A stretch of DNA of 64,000 bases from Myxococcales bacterium (GCA_016699535.1 CP064980.1:2860001-2924000); one strand, 5' to 3'; positions 47,452 through 58,487 are shown, counted from the stretch's first letter. Translations and numbers: made by a program. The notes: generated by a model from the letters alone, not told the origin.

Positions 47452-49018
47452 GCCCTGCGTCTCCACCACACCAAAAGGCCAAGCAGCAAGGAAAACGAAG
47501 GCAATAGCACGACTACACGCCACCAAAGCACGTCCAAATCCGCCACACTCAAATCAAGCTGTGCACGGTTTATTTTTTTCGGCGGAATCGAAATCAAACT
47601 CTCGCGTTGCGACAACCATCCGGTAAGTGCACTTGCAATATAGAAGTTCGTTAGCTCTGGCGCATCAAGATAGCTTGAGGAAAGGAAATCGCTGTCGCCC
47701 ACAACTGCCACTCGGCCCTTAGCCACGCCCTTGGTCCCATTATTCTCACCATGGGCAGCATTAACGTAAACGGTAGTAGCTGCAGCCAAGGAAACGCTTC
47801 GTGCTGCTTTTGTGGTCGCTTTCCCCTCGAGAAGCGTGTTGAGCGCCTGAAGGTCAGATAGTGTTGAAGCTTTAGTGCTCGTCTGGAGGATAGATATCGC
47901 ACCACTGCCCTCTTCAGCGTTGATTTCGCGTGCTTGATGCATGACAAGCGGCGCATTCGATCCAATGAGTTCCTGAGTCGCGGGATGCGTTCCGTAGTGT
48001 GTGACAAAGAAGCGCTCCAAAGGACTCTTTTGAGGCAATAGACTTTCATCATGCTCAACGACGATATTGTCCGCGACATCAATACCAAAGCCTTTGAGCA
48101 TTTCTTCAAGCCCGGTTGGCATCACACGTTGCCTTAAGATAACAGGATCGAGGGCGAAAAGGAGATTTCCGCCGTCGCGCAGATACTCTGCAAAAGCCTC
48201 GGCTTCGCTTTTGGAAAAAGCACGGGTGGGTCCAATGACAAATACCGCATCGCATTGCTCAAGGAGGTTTTGGCTCAGCCCAAAGGGAACGCTTTCCATG
48301 TGTACGTTGTCCCGTTCGAGATCATCGCGTAAGGCTAGCAAGGAGCGGCTCTGTCGCGATCCAAATCCCACTCGCCGTGACCACTGCTAAGGCATACTTC
48401 GGTGGCCTGACCATTGCTAACTTGGCACGATGGCGCTGGTAAGAGCACGTTCGGCGCGAACTTCAATCACATCACTTTCAGCTTCGTCATCACTTTCGAT
48501 ATCACCAAACCAATGAGGTCTCTCTGCAATGGCCCACTTGTTCGTAGCGTTCGATACATCATTGCTGCCGTATCCGCCCTAAGTTCATCACTACCCATCA
48601 ACTGGCCCGCCATCACGCCAAAGCGCTGGCAAGTAGTTCAAACTCAGCGGGGCGTTTGGTCCGGGTCGACCAGATGCACGGCGACCTCATCAGAAACCTC
48701 AGTATACTGGGTTTTCCAAGCAATGTTTTGATTTCCGGGAAAACTAGGGCTCGCCTCTCGGAAAGAAAAACATAGATATTTATTGGGCTATTCAGCCCTT
48801 AAGCACTTTTTTTCGCTTCGTGAAGACAAGCTGTAGAGTTGCTCTTTTGTCCAATCCCAACGTGTGTAGTGCCTAAAGGACAGATAGTTCAGCGCTACTA
48901 CGATAGCGAGAACAAGCAGACTGCTTAACGCAAAACTGAGTTCCTGGGTGATGCGCACTTTTCGAGCTTGGCTCACGGCGCTATGCGTTTGCGACTGTTG
49001 CGAATCAGAAACACTCAT
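47448..49018 (-). CDS. gldG: GldG-like ABC-associated membrane protein (several frameshifts)
   Basis: N-terminal part 49018-48788: one helix (FALSSLLVLAIVVALNYLSF) and RWDWTKEQLYSLSSRSEK, the GldG opening. C-terminal part 48371-47448: DDLERDNVHMESVPFGL, CDAVFVIGPTRAFSKSEAEA, RVAVVGDSDFLSSSYLD and a last helix (WWRVVVLLPSFSLLLGLLVW). The intervening 400 bases read, in shifting frames, KRPAEFELLAS, WAIAERPHWFGDIESDDEAE, then VRAERALTSAI and the family hallmark SSGHGEWDL. So this is one gene of about 520 residues with four or more indels, lying between the gldF-like permease and the DUF4340 gene, overlapping both by four bases. Confidence 0.78.
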
Positions 49019-49764
49019 GAGATGTACTTCCTCAGCTCAAGTCGTCTTACCGCTAAGAACAAGGCCAACACGGCTGCGGATAGATCAAAAACAAGATAGC
49101 GACTGTCCACAATGCCCTTGGAAAATGTTTCCATATGGCCCCAAGCGCTTACATAAGCGCAAAGCTCACGGTGCAGTTCATCATCAAAGAGAAACTCACC
49201 AAGACCAAGCACGAACAGTAGCCCAAGCACCATGAAGGTCAGGAGCGCTGCAGCAATTTGATGACGCGCACCAGCACTCATCATCAAACCAATGGCCATG
49301 TAGTACATGCCGATACCTAGGATTCCCAGATAACTTGCTGCGATTTCTCCCACATCGACATGACCAAAGCCTGTGGCGAGCACGACATACACAAAGGTCG
49401 GCAGCCACAGCACTATCCAAACAGTCATCACGGCAAAGTATTTACCTAAGATCAGCGCCCACTCCGTCACGGGTGCGGTGAGCACCGTCTCAAGCGTACC
49501 GGTCTGACGCTCTTCAGCCACCAGCCGCATGGTAAGCACCGGAACAAACACTAAAAGCGGCATAAAAAACAACGTGGTTCCACCAAAAAAGGTGGTTAGT
49601 GGATTGGCGCTGGGAGTCTCAAAAGCAAACTGCGAAAAATGCACGGAAAGCACATAAAAATGAATGCCGCACCAGAGCAGCCACACCGTGAACACCACAT
49701 AAGCCATGGGCGATACGAAGAAAGCTCGCAGCTCTCGCCACGCAATGACGACAGCACTACTCAT
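49015..49764 (-). CDS. gldF: ABC-2 type permease (GldF-like)
   Basis: A 249-residue inner-membrane protein with six hydrophobic segments, e.g. MAYVVFTVWLLWCGIHFYVL, TTLFFMPLLVFVPVLTMRLV, YFAVMTVWIVLWLPTFVYVV and ALLTFMVLGLLFVLGLG. The motif LVAEERQTGTLETVLTAPVT (about 82-101) is the family signature of GldF/ABC-2 permeases. The stop and start overlaps with the neighbours (ATGA-like) indicate translational coupling within gldA-gldF-gldG-DUF4340. Frame intact. Confidence 0.9.
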   Translation of the reverse strand: MSSAVVIAWRELRAFFVSPMAYVVFTVWLLWCGIHFYVLSVHFSQFAFETPSANPLTTFFGGTTLFFMPLLVFVPVLTMRLVAEERQTGTLETVLTAPVTEWALILGKYFAVMTVWIVLWLPTFVYVVLATGFGHVDVGEIAASYLGILGIGMYYMAIGLMMSAGARHQIAAALLTFMVLGLLFVLGLGEFLFDDELHRELCAYVSAWGHMETFSKGIVDSRYLVFDLSAAVLALFLAVRRLELRKYIS

Positions 49765-50759
49765 GATTTCTCCTTTTGCTCGCGCACAGTCTTGAGTGCC
49801 TGAGCCTCGGCTTCACTCATGACTTCGGTAGTGGTCAACTCCGCAAAAACGTCTTCTAAGCTTGCCGACTCGGCACGCAGCTCACGTAACACGACGCCAG
49901 CTTCAGAGGCTGCTTCAAAAATACGTTCGGCAACTTGCGGATCAGAATCTACCTCAACGCGCGCACGAACCAAGTTGTTGTAACTTAGGTCGACGATTTC
50001 AGATACACGCTGCACGCCTTGTACCGACCAAAGCATCGGCTCAATCTGCGCTCGCTTAGCACGCGCTTCAATGACAAGGCTCTTTGCGTCGTTTCACTTT
50101 TTACGCAACACATCAGGGCGACCTTCAGCAACCAGTTGCCCCCGACGCAAAATAAACACACGCTCGCAAATGGCTTCGACCTCGGGCAAAATATGGGTCG
50201 AAAGTAAAATGGTCTTTTTCCCTCCGAGCCGGCGAATTAGCGCTCGAACATGGCGAATTTGATTGGGATCAAGCCCTGCGGTGGGCTCGTCCAAAATGAG
50301 CAGCGGAGGATCGGCCACAAGCGCATCGGCCAAGCCTACGCGTTGCTTATAGCCACGCGAGAGTTGTCCAATGATTTGCCGTGAGACTTCCTCAATATCC
50401 GCAAGGCGCATGGCTTCGAGCACATGCTCTTTTCGTTCGAGACGCCTAACGCCTTTTAGAGCAGCGCGAAACCATAGGTACTCGCCAACCCGCATGTCCT
50501 TGTACAAAGGAACGCCCTCGGGCATGTAACCAATGCGTTTGCGAGCTTGAACCGAATCGCGCAACACATCAATGCCATCAATCTCGATGCTGCCCTCATC
50601 CGGCGCCACAAACCCTGTCAGCATGCGCAAGGTTGTGGTTTTACCTGCGCCGTTGGGCCCGAGAAAACCAACAACTTCGCCCGTAGCCACCTCGAAGCTT
50701 AAACCATCGACAGCGCGGCGCTTCTTGAAACGCTTGCTGAGTTTATCGACCCTTAACAC
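49761..50759 (-). CDS. gldA: ABC ATPase (GldA-like), interrupted by an in-frame TGA
   Basis: Walker A GFLGPNGAGKTTTLRMLTG (about 31-49), Q-loop region KRIGYMPEGVPLYKDM, signature LSRGYKQRVGLADALV (about 133-148) and Walker B LLILDEPTAGLDPNQ (about 155-169) are intact. After residue 221 a TGA (50094-50096, LRKK*) interrupts; the same frame then continues NDAKSLVIEARAKRAQIEPM and a GldA-type C-terminal domain to 49761. The missing sense codon may be an error or two compensating indels. If the stop is real, the motor would lose about 110 C-terminal residues. Confidence 0.85.
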
Positions 50760-50875
50760 AGCCGGGGGTATAAAAGCGACCGTAGCTAGAAGGCAAGCGA
50801 ATCCTGCGATTATATAAACGCTTAATAAATTGAGCTTTTTAGACCTACACTTTCGTTCAGTGTAGTCTTAGCTCT

Positions 50876-51901
50876 ATGCAATTTATAAAACGGGCAGCAA
50901 GTACGCTCTTAGCGGTGAGTTTAGGCGCACTTCTCGCTCATCTGAGCCAAGATTTGCCTTGGGTGGGCACCCACAGCTTCGCCTCACTGTCCTCAGCGCG
51001 TGCGGCATCGCGAATCGAACAGCGCCCAGAGCTCAATGACACACAGCGCTCCGTTTCAAAAACAAAAGCAGTCAGCCTCAATCCCATCGATCTATCGATT
51101 GCCCTTGGAAAGCCTTTTGCCAGGGGAAAAATCATGACAGGTGCAACACCGCATCGGCTGATTCTCTTTACCTTTGATGATGGCCCGGATTTACGGCATA
51201 CGCCCGCACTACTTGATGCGCTCGATGCCCGAGGAATCAAAGCAGTGTTCTTTCTGTCTGCATGGCGGATTCGCGGACAGAGCGAGGCGCAACGTGCGCA
51301 AGCTGAAATTGCAATTGAGACCGTACGCCGAGGACATATGGTAGCCAGCCATGGTCTTGATCATTTACAGCTTCCACTTCTAAACAATGAAGAAGCTCTT
51401 GAGCAAATCGTAGGCGCACAGGCGATTTTTGAAAAAGTGTTCGGACAACGCCCCTGGCTGTTTAGACCACCCGGTGGCGCTTATTCCGACCGTACGACTG
51501 CCCTTCTTGCGGATCATGGCTACACCACGGTGATGTGGAATCTTGGCACCGGTGACGTGCAAGTGGATACCCCTGAAAATGTATTGCAAACTTGGCAACG
51601 CGTACTCGACCGCCGCGAACGAGAGGGAAACCAAAACGGCGGGATTATTCTTTTGCATGACACCCACACCTGGAGCGTGATCGGTTTTGAAATGATCCAC
51701 GATGAGCTAATGCGTCGTAACTGCAAAATCCTCAAGCGGGGTGAAGAACTCTACGACATCGTTGATGATCCCCGTTTCTTTTTCAGCCCTCTCGGCAAGG
51801 CTGCGCCTACGAGCAAAGCAGCACCAGCTATGCCTGAGCTCGCTCTCCTTGAAGCAAGGCAGGAGCGCCTTCGCAAACTGACGGAAAAGCGCTGCGAATA
51901 G
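50876..51901 (+). CDS. Polysaccharide deacetylase (NodB homology domain)
   Basis: Carbohydrate-esterase-4 enzyme, probably periplasmic: an N-terminal hydrophobic stretch (AASTLLAVSLGALLAHLSQD) acts as signal or anchor. Catalytic motifs: LFTFDDGPDLRHTPALLDAL (Asp-Asp, about 98-117), SHGLDHLQLPLL (metal histidines, about 160), LFRPPGGAYSDRTTALLADH (about 200-219) and GIILLHDTH (about 262-270). Substrate may be peptidoglycan or an exopolysaccharide. It ends 50 bases before the convergent trmB. Confidence 0.92.
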   Translation: MQFIKRAASTLLAVSLGALLAHLSQDLPWVGTHSFASLSSARAASRIEQRPELNDTQRSVSKTKAVSLNPIDLSIALGKPFARGKIMTGATPHRLILFTFDDGPDLRHTPALLDALDARGIKAVFFLSAWRIRGQSEAQRAQAEIAIETVRRGHMVASHGLDHLQLPLLNNEEALEQIVGAQAIFEKVFGQRPWLFRPPGGAYSDRTTALLADHGYTTVMWNLGTGDVQVDTPENVLQTWQRVLDRREREGNQNGGIILLHDTHTWSVIGFEMIHDELMRRNCKILKRGEELYDIVDDPRFFFSPLGKAAPTSKAAPAMPELALLEARQERLRKLTEKRCE

Positions 51902-51950
51902 GCCCGCTAGGACGCTTTCCCAGACAATTGATCGATGTTTGGAAAATGCT

Positions 51951-52625
51951 CTAAAGCGCTTTCGCAATAAAGCGATACACCGGCAGACCGTCTAGCTCCG
52001 CGCGCCGCTCTCGGTTCGATGGCGCCGCAAAAGGATTGCTAGTCAACCACTCACTGCCGTCGACTTCTAGCAGCGCATAGTTTGGATGAGCCCGGAAGGT
52101 TGCCGCATAAAGCTCTGCGCGTTCTTGGACATCGGTCTGAACAAAAAAATCACCGCCCTTTTTCAGAACACGGTGCGCATCGTTCAATAGCTCTGCATCG
52201 ATAACACGACGCTTTGAGTGACGTTTTTTCCACCAAGGATCAGGAAAATGAACAAAGACCCTGCTCAGGCATGCATCCGGGCCTGCGAGCTTGAGAAACT
52301 TTCGAGCATCGCCACAAAATACACTGATATTGTGCAACTTTTCGCTGCAAGCTCGCTCGTGAACTTTGTATACCCACTTGCTTTTGACTTCGACTCCAAA
52401 CAAGGCAATTGATCGATTGTTTCGCGCACGCTCAAGCAAGGACGCGCCGCGGCCAAAGCCGATTTCCAGTTCAAACTCGTTGCAATCGGGGACTAATTCG
52501 CGCAGATCAAATGCTTTTTCACTGAATCGAGGGGCAAGCTTTTGATAGCGCCTCGGATCGAGCTGCTCAGCCGGGCCGCACGGGCTCGGTTTAGCGTTTT
52601 TAACAGCAGGCAACTGGATGGACAT
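51951..52625 (-). CDS. trmB: tRNA (guanine-N7)-methyltransferase
   Basis: SAM-dependent enzyme that makes m7G46 in tRNAs. Start taken at ATG 52625 (MSIQLPAVKNAKPS); the frame is open further but this fits the family length (224 residues). SAM-binding LEIGFGRGASLLERA (about 57-71), the catalytic hallmark VFVHFPDPWWKKRHSKRRVI (about 130-149) and FFVQTDVQERAELYA are complete. It is divergent from the DUF1015 gene at 52725. Confidence 0.94.
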   Translation of the reverse strand: MSIQLPAVKNAKPSPCGPAEQLDPRRYQKLAPRFSEKAFDLRELVPDCNEFELEIGFGRGASLLERARNNRSIALFGVEVKSKWVYKVHERACSEKLHNISVFCGDARKFLKLAGPDACLSRVFVHFPDPWWKKRHSKRRVIDAELLNDAHRVLKKGGDFFVQTDVQERAELYAATFRAHPNYALLEVDGSEWLTSNPFAAPSNRERRAELDGLPVYRFIAKAL

Positions 52626-52724
52626 AATGTCCGGGCTAGTAGGTGCTCTTTGAAGGACAGTCAAGCTGCCGCTAGCAAAAGAAGGGCCTGTTGGTGCGCC
52701 TCCCAGTATGCTAACGATACGGGC

Positions 52725-54021
52725 ATGGCAAAACTTGAAGCATTGAATGCTGTTGTTTTTGCAAATGCGCAAAACGGAACCGAAATTAGCGGCCAAATCT
52801 GCCCTCCTTACGATGTACTCGACGAAGGGCCTAAAGCTAAACTGCTTGCCGCCGATCCGCACAACATTGTCGCCGTCGACTTACCAGTCACGCCACCTAA
52901 GACCTTAGGGCCAGACTCCGCCTATGACAACGCAGCGCAACTTTACCGTCAATGGATTGAGGAAAAGTCCTTGTCCACGATAACGACACCGCTCTTTTTA
53001 TCTATGAACAACGATTTACGGTCGCAGGCCGAAGTTATGAGCGCCGCGGACTTATCTGCGCATTAAAGACTGAAGAGTTCAATAAGCCTCACGGCATTTT
53101 CCGCCATGAAAAACCATTCAGGGCGGCACCGACGACCGACTGAAACTTATGCAAGCTACCCATGCCCAACTCTCTCCCGTCTTTGCAGAAGTTGATGATG
53201 CCGAGCAACGTATCTCAACGTTGCTAAAGACACAGTGCGAGGGACAAGAACCTGATTTTGTAGGAAGCACGGCAAATGACGATGTGCTGCATCGCTGCTG
53301 GCGCGTGCAGGACCAGTGTGTTTTTGAAACGGTAGAGCACGCACTACAAAACAAAGAAGTTTTCATCGCCGATGGGCATCATCGTTATACAACAGCGCTA
53401 AACTACTCCAAAGAACACACCGATAACGCGCTAGCCCAACGCTGCATGTTTGTGCTTGTGCCGATGCAGGATCAGGGTCTGCTGGTGCTGCCAACCCATC
53501 GCGTTTTGAAGAATTTGTCTGGTTTTAGTCTCGATGCACTACGCGCGGCGCTAAAAGATGTGCCTGAGCTCGATCTGTCCGAAACCGGGTCAGCGGCTTC
53601 ACTCGAAGAAATAGCCCTCAGCCTACCAACGCATGGAGCGCATGCCATGGCCCTTTATGATGGGCGTTCAAGGCAAAGTTATATCCTTCGCGCAAACACG
53701 GAGGACCCGCTCCTTCGATTTTGTCCCGATCGTCCCAAGGTGTGGCGGACTCTCGACGTCGCAGTGTTGCACGAGCTCTTCGTGGACCGTGTCGTGCGCT
53801 GTCATTTTGGTGGGCAAAATGTTCAATACAATTACCCGCACGACTTGCAGACGCTTAAAGAGCAGTGCGAAGGAGAAAATGACCGTATTGGGGTGATTTT
53901 ACAGGCAACTTCCCTGCAGCAAGTCTGCGATGTCGCTCGCGCTGGCGACGTCATGCCTCCCAAAAGCACATTCTTTTTTCCCAAGCTCGCTACCGGCCTG
54001 GTTATCAATGCTCTGAAATAG
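52725..54021 (+). CDS. DUF1015-family protein (two frameshifts)
   Basis: Start at ATG 52725 (MAKLEALNAVVFANAQ); PPYDVLDEGPKAKLLAADPH and the family signature FIADGHHRYTTALNYSKE are clear. Between 52960 and 53150 the frame shifts twice. Adding one A to the runs at 52963-52966 and 53109-53113 reads through as DNDTALFIYEQRFTVAGRSY and KPHGIFRHEKTIQGGTDDRL, giving one protein of about 432 residues. The family is widespread and of unknown function; it often lies near serine-synthesis genes, not so here. Confidence 0.85.
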
Positions 54022-54151
54022 CTGCCAGGGCACTCTCGGTATCTGGCGCGAAACTTTTCGAACTTATGGGATAAACTACCAGTATTTCTTGACCAATTGG
54101 TCTACGGTAGCGTACAGATGATATAAATTATCGCGTGGTGGAGCCAAAACG

Positions 54152-55021
54152 ATGACCCTTACCATCCTCGCTGTCGATGACAGTGCAACGATGCGCAGTA
54201 TTTTGGAAATGACCTTTGCAGGAGAGGATGCAAATGTGGTGTCGGTGCAAAGCGCAGATGCTGCACGAGGGCAAGTCGACTCGCTGCAACCTGATGTTGC
54301 CATTGTTGATAACTCTCTACCTTCGACAAGCAGCTATGACCTTTGCCGCACGCTAAAGCAGTCTCAACCCAGCCTCAGGGTGTTGGTCCTGGCAAGCGAG
54401 CAGCATCCCTACGATGAGGGTAAAGGCCGTAGCGCAGGCGTCGATGGGCATGCTACAAAGCCTTTTGAGACCCAAGTTCTCATCGAAAAAGTTCAAAACA
54501 TGCTGGGCAGAGCAAGCAATCGGCCCTCCGCTCCACAGGGAGGGATTTCGCCCGCACAAAATATTCCGCAAGGAACTGTCCCCATGGCGCCACCGATAAG
54601 TGCTGGCGGGCAGCCCGGAGCACCACGGTTTAGACAAAAGACCGTGATGGGCACCGGAGCAGCGCTGCCACCGCTTCCTGGCATGGGTGCGCCGCTCGCG
54701 GGATCGGCTCCGCAGGCCCCTTCACCCAATCGCATGAGCATTGGAACCGCAGCGACGCAGGAGCGCCCAGCATCGACGCCGCCAGCTCGTGCGGCCACCC
54801 CAAGTCCAGTCGCAGCCCCACCGGTCGTAGCAGCTGCTCCTCTAAGTGCTGCTTCGATTAGCTTAGAGCAAAAGCTATCGGGTCTTGGTCTCGACAAGAC
54901 TCAAATGGAGGCTGTTTTGACCCTGTCTCGGGAAGTTATTGAGCAAGTGGTTTGGGAAGTCGTGCCCGATCTTGCTGAAACACTTATTCGAGAAGAGATC
55001 CGGCGCCTTACCGAGGACTAA
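54152..55021 (+). CDS. Response regulator with Pro/Ala-rich linker and helical tail (RomR-like layout)
   Basis: Receiver domain (about 1-120): LTILAVDDSATMRSILEMTF, phospho-Asp in VAIVDNSLP (about 53), Thr/Lys in GHATKPFE. A disordered Pro/Ala/Gly linker follows (about 125-235), then a compact helix-rich end: LSREVIEQVVWEVVPDLAET, LIREEIRRLTED. Regulators of this layout act through protein contacts, not DNA binding; Myxococcus RomR, which sets gliding polarity, has receiver, Pro-rich linker and a helical C terminus. Likeness to RomR is in layout only. The final helix motif is common in delta-type regulators. 130 bases upstream are free of genes. Confidence 0.85.
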   Translation: MTLTILAVDDSATMRSILEMTFAGEDANVVSVQSADAARGQVDSLQPDVAIVDNSLPSTSSYDLCRTLKQSQPSLRVLVLASEQHPYDEGKGRSAGVDGHATKPFETQVLIEKVQNMLGRASNRPSAPQGGISPAQNIPQGTVPMAPPISAGGQPGAPRFRQKTVMGTGAALPPLPGMGAPLAGSAPQAPSPNRMSIGTAATQERPASTPPARAATPSPVAAPPVVAAAPLSAASISLEQKLSGLGLDKTQMEAVLTLSREVIEQVVWEVVPDLAETLIREEIRRLTED

Positions 55022-55132
55022 CTCCGCAAAGGCGGCTTGCTTGAGTCTTGTTGACGCTACGAGGAATATCGGCCAGATATCTCCTCCGAGCAGAGCCGTA
55101 GCCAAAACGCTTTAGACGAGAGGGCGAGTAGA

Positions 55133-57922
55133 GTGACAGACATGCTAAAGGACGAAGTTTTTCCAAAAACTTACGACCCTGAACAAACTGAAACCCGTTG
55201 GTACCGTTTTTGGGAAGACAGCAAGCTGTTTTCGGCAACAAACGATCCCTGCGACACCCGCCCAACCTATACCATCGCCATTCCGCCCCCGAATGTCACA
55301 GGCTACCTGCATATGGGGCATGCTTGCCGCGCGACCTTTGAAGACGTGTTGATTCGCTACCATCGCATGCGGGGCTTTAACACCCTTTGGATTCCAGGAA
55401 CGGACCACGCAGGCATCGCAACGCAAGTCGTCGTAGAGCGCCAGTTAAAAACGAAGGCATATCGCGCCATGATCTTGGGCGAGATAAATTTATTGAGCGC
55501 GTTTGGCAGTGGCGCTCGCAATCCGGAGACCGGATTTTCGAGCAACAGCGCGTGCTTGGCGCTTCCTGCGATTGGTCACGAGCTCGTTTCACTATGGATC
55601 CGGCGTTGTCCCGCGCAGTCACCGAAGCCTTTGTCAGGCTCTTTGAAGAAGGACTCATTTATCGCGGCACGCGTTTGGTGAACTGGGATGTTGAAACGCA
55701 AACCGTTTTATCTGACTTGGAAGTCGACACCCAAGAAAACGTCGAAGGCGAACTTTATGATTTTGCTTACCCTGTCGCAAAAGAGGATGGCGGCGGCGAA
55801 GTTATCGTCTCAACCACCCGACCCGAGACGATGCTCGGAGACACAGCTCTTGCCGTACACCCTGACGATGAACGCTACAAGCATCTGCATGGGAAGTTTG
55901 CACTTCATCCTTTTGTGGATCGGAAAATCCCCATCATCGCCGATGCCGAACTTGTCGATCCAGAGTTTGGTAGTGGTGTCGTAAAGGTCACCCCGGCACA
56001 CGATCCAAACGATTTTGCCACGGGCAAGCGACATGGCCTTGAAGCGATCAATATTCTTGAAAAGAACGGCACCATCAATGAAAACGGCGGTACGTTTAAA
56101 GGTCTTGAGCGCTTTGCGGCGCGAAAAGCTGTTAAGCAAGCGCTCAAAGACAAAGGCCTAGAGCGCGGCAGCAAAAAACACATCATGACATTGCCGCGTT
56201 CACAACGCTCAGGCACCGTGGTTGAGCCGATGGTTTCCACCCAATGGTTTGTTAAAATGGATGGCTTAGCAAAACCCGCTATCGCCGCTGTCAAAGAAGG
56301 TCGCACCCAAATCATCCCGGAAGATTGGACAAAAACCTATTTTCATTGGCTTGATAACATTCAAGACTGGTGCATTTCGCGGCAACTGTGGTGGGGCCAT
56401 CAGATTCCCGCTTACTACTGCGAAGCATGCGAGCAACTTCAGGTAAGCCGCACTGCACCCGAAAAGTGCAATGCTTGTTCGCACCCTTCCCTTCGTCAGG
56501 ATCCCGACGTGCTGGACACCTGGTTCAGTTCCGCGCTCTGGCCTTTTTCAACATTGGGGTGGCCCGAACAGAGCGCTGACCTTGCAAAATCTATCCAACC
56601 GACGATTTAGAAACCGGCTACGATATTCTTTCTTTTGGGTCGCACGCATGATGATGATGGGCATTCATTTCATGGGTGAAGTTCCTTTCCGACGCATCTT
56701 GCTGGCAGGCATGGTTACCGACGAGCAAGGCAACAAGATGTCGAAAGTCAAAGGTAATGTCATCGATCCTTTGCATGTCATTCATGGTATCAGTTTTGAG
56801 GATCTCGCCGCGCAGGCCAAAGAGCTCGGTTCAACCGAACAAGGCATCCGCTATCTACAAAAACACTATCCGGATGGCTTCAAGCCCTGCGGCACCGATG
56901 CGCTTCGCTACACCCTGCTTAGTTACTCGCCGCAAACGCGCAAAATCCCCCTTTCGCTCAAACGCATTGAGGGTTACCGAAACTTCTGCAACAAGCTTTG
57001 GAATGCCGCCCGCTACACCTTGATGAGTCTGTCCGAATCCGAGACACTCTGCCCAGATTCGGCCCCCCAGCCAACCACCTTAGCGAACCGCTGGATCCTA
57101 TCTCGTTTGCATCGAACCATCGAGCAGGCTGGGAACGGACTCGACAGCTACCGGCTCGATGAAGCAAGCAGCAGCTTGTATCATTTCGCTTGGGACGAGT
57201 TTTGCGATTGGTACCTCGAGCTGTCCAAACCGTTGCTTAGTCAAGGCGAAGCTGCAGTCAAATTGGAAACCGAAACTACCTTGCTCTACGTCTTAGAAGT
57301 ACTACTTCGACTTTTACACCCCATGATGCCTTTTATCACGGAGGACATCTGGCAGCGTATCCCTAAAAAAGACTCGGCGACCCTAAGCATTATGGTCGCA
57401 CCCTATCCTAAAGCAAGACACTGTGAACGAGAGGACAAAGACGCCGAAGAGAAGATGGCTATTTTGCAGCCTGTCATCTCCGCCGCACGCACCATTCGAG
57501 CTGAGCATGAACTGCCATGGTCAAAAAAGCTCCCACTTACTTTGCTTAGCGACGACAAAGACATCGTTACGCTGCTCAAGGCCGAGCAAAACGCCATCGC
57601 GACGCTTTGCAATGCAGAGCTCACCATCAAGAACGCAAGTGCTCCCAATGCCACAGACAACGCAGCCGTCTCTATTGTTGAAAGAGTCACCGTGCTCGTA
57701 CCACTTGAAGGGCTGGTCGATCCTCAAAAAGAAAAAGACCGTTTAGAACGCGAAATCAAAAAGACCCGAAAAGACATCGACCAATTGGAAAAGAAACTAG
57801 CTAACGCGAATTTCTTGCAACGTGCGCCAACTGACCTTGTTGAACGGGAACAACAACGTTTTGCTGAACTCAAACAGGTCGAGCAAAAGCTTGATGCAAC
57901 TCTGAAAAAATTAGTTGTATGA
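55133..57922 (+). CDS. valS: Valyl-tRNA synthetase (at least three frameshifts)
   Basis: Class I aminoacyl-tRNA synthetase charging tRNA-Val. GTG start at 55133 (an ATG lies three codons on). The HIGH-type motif is PPNVTGYLHMGHA (about 56-68); the editing domain follows (TTRPETMLGDTALAVHPDD). The second signature is NKMSKVKGNVIDP, with Val where Ser is most common. The C-terminal coiled coil (KEKDRLEREIKKTRKDIDQL) is intact. Breaks: A5 at 55447-55451, near 56592, and near 56630; each is cured by one base (LKNEGISRHDLGRDKFIERV; KFYPTDDLETGYDILFFWVA). About 930 residues in total. An essential gene cannot tolerate these breaks, which points to sequence error. Confidence 0.93.
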
Positions 57923-58477
57923 TTCTTGAAGGCTGAGTTGTCCCGGAAAAACATGCTCATCCTGCACAGCAATGCCTTCGAGGCTCAGTAGCTTTCGCTT
58001 CAACTCTAGACCGGCAGAAAAGCCACCTAGCCCCAAGTCTTCTCTCACCACACGGTGGCAAGGCACCGCAACAAGAATGGGATTGGCGCCAACGGCCCGA
58101 CCAACCGCCCGCATAGCGCGAGGACTGCCCAGATCCCGTGCAATGCCCGCATAAGAACGCACGCCACCGCGGCGAATTGCACCAAGGGCCTGCCATACTC
58201 TAACTTGAAAAGGGGTCCCTTCTAAATCGACTGCCAAGAGTGCCGGGTCAATCGGCTCTCCGTTAAAATAGTCAGTCAACGGCCTGGCATAGTAGTCAGG
58301 TACCGTGACTATCGTTGAGGCTGAACTTTCGTTTTCGCTATTATTGAAACGCATTTCACGCAGACCCTTTTTGGACCAACGAAGAAATAAAGTTCCAAAG
58401 TTTGGCACATTCAACAAGCCAGACGATACTTCTGTGTTTGGGCTATGCTCCACAATAGTGTTAGCCTGCGTCAACAT
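57911..58477 (-). CDS. ogt: Methylated-DNA--protein-cysteine methyltransferase
   Basis: Suicide repair protein that removes methyl groups from O6-methylguanine. C-terminal domain: TPFQVRVWQALGAIRRGGVR, SYAGIARDLGSPRAMRAVGR (HTH region), active site VAVPCHRVVRE (Cys at about 148) and LGGFSAGLELKRKLLSLEG. The 188-residue length is normal. It converges on valS with a 12-base overlap of the ends and is divergent from the Cys-rich lipoprotein gene, the two starts touching at 58476-58488. Confidence 0.93.
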   Translation of the reverse strand: MLTQANTIVEHSPNTEVSSGLLNVPNFGTLFLRWSKKGLREMRFNNSENESSASTIVTVPDYYARPLTDYFNGEPIDPALLAVDLEGTPFQVRVWQALGAIRRGGVRSYAGIARDLGSPRAMRAVGRAVGANPILVAVPCHRVVREDLGLGGFSAGLELKRKLLSLEGIAVQDEHVFPGQLSLQESYN

Positions 58478-58487
58478 GATTCCCTCG

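Noticed and set aside
37384..50096. Selenocysteine or TGA recoding
   Set aside because: TGA ends many intact genes here, no Cys/Sec position is expected at either site in these families, and no SECIS-like hairpin was seen.
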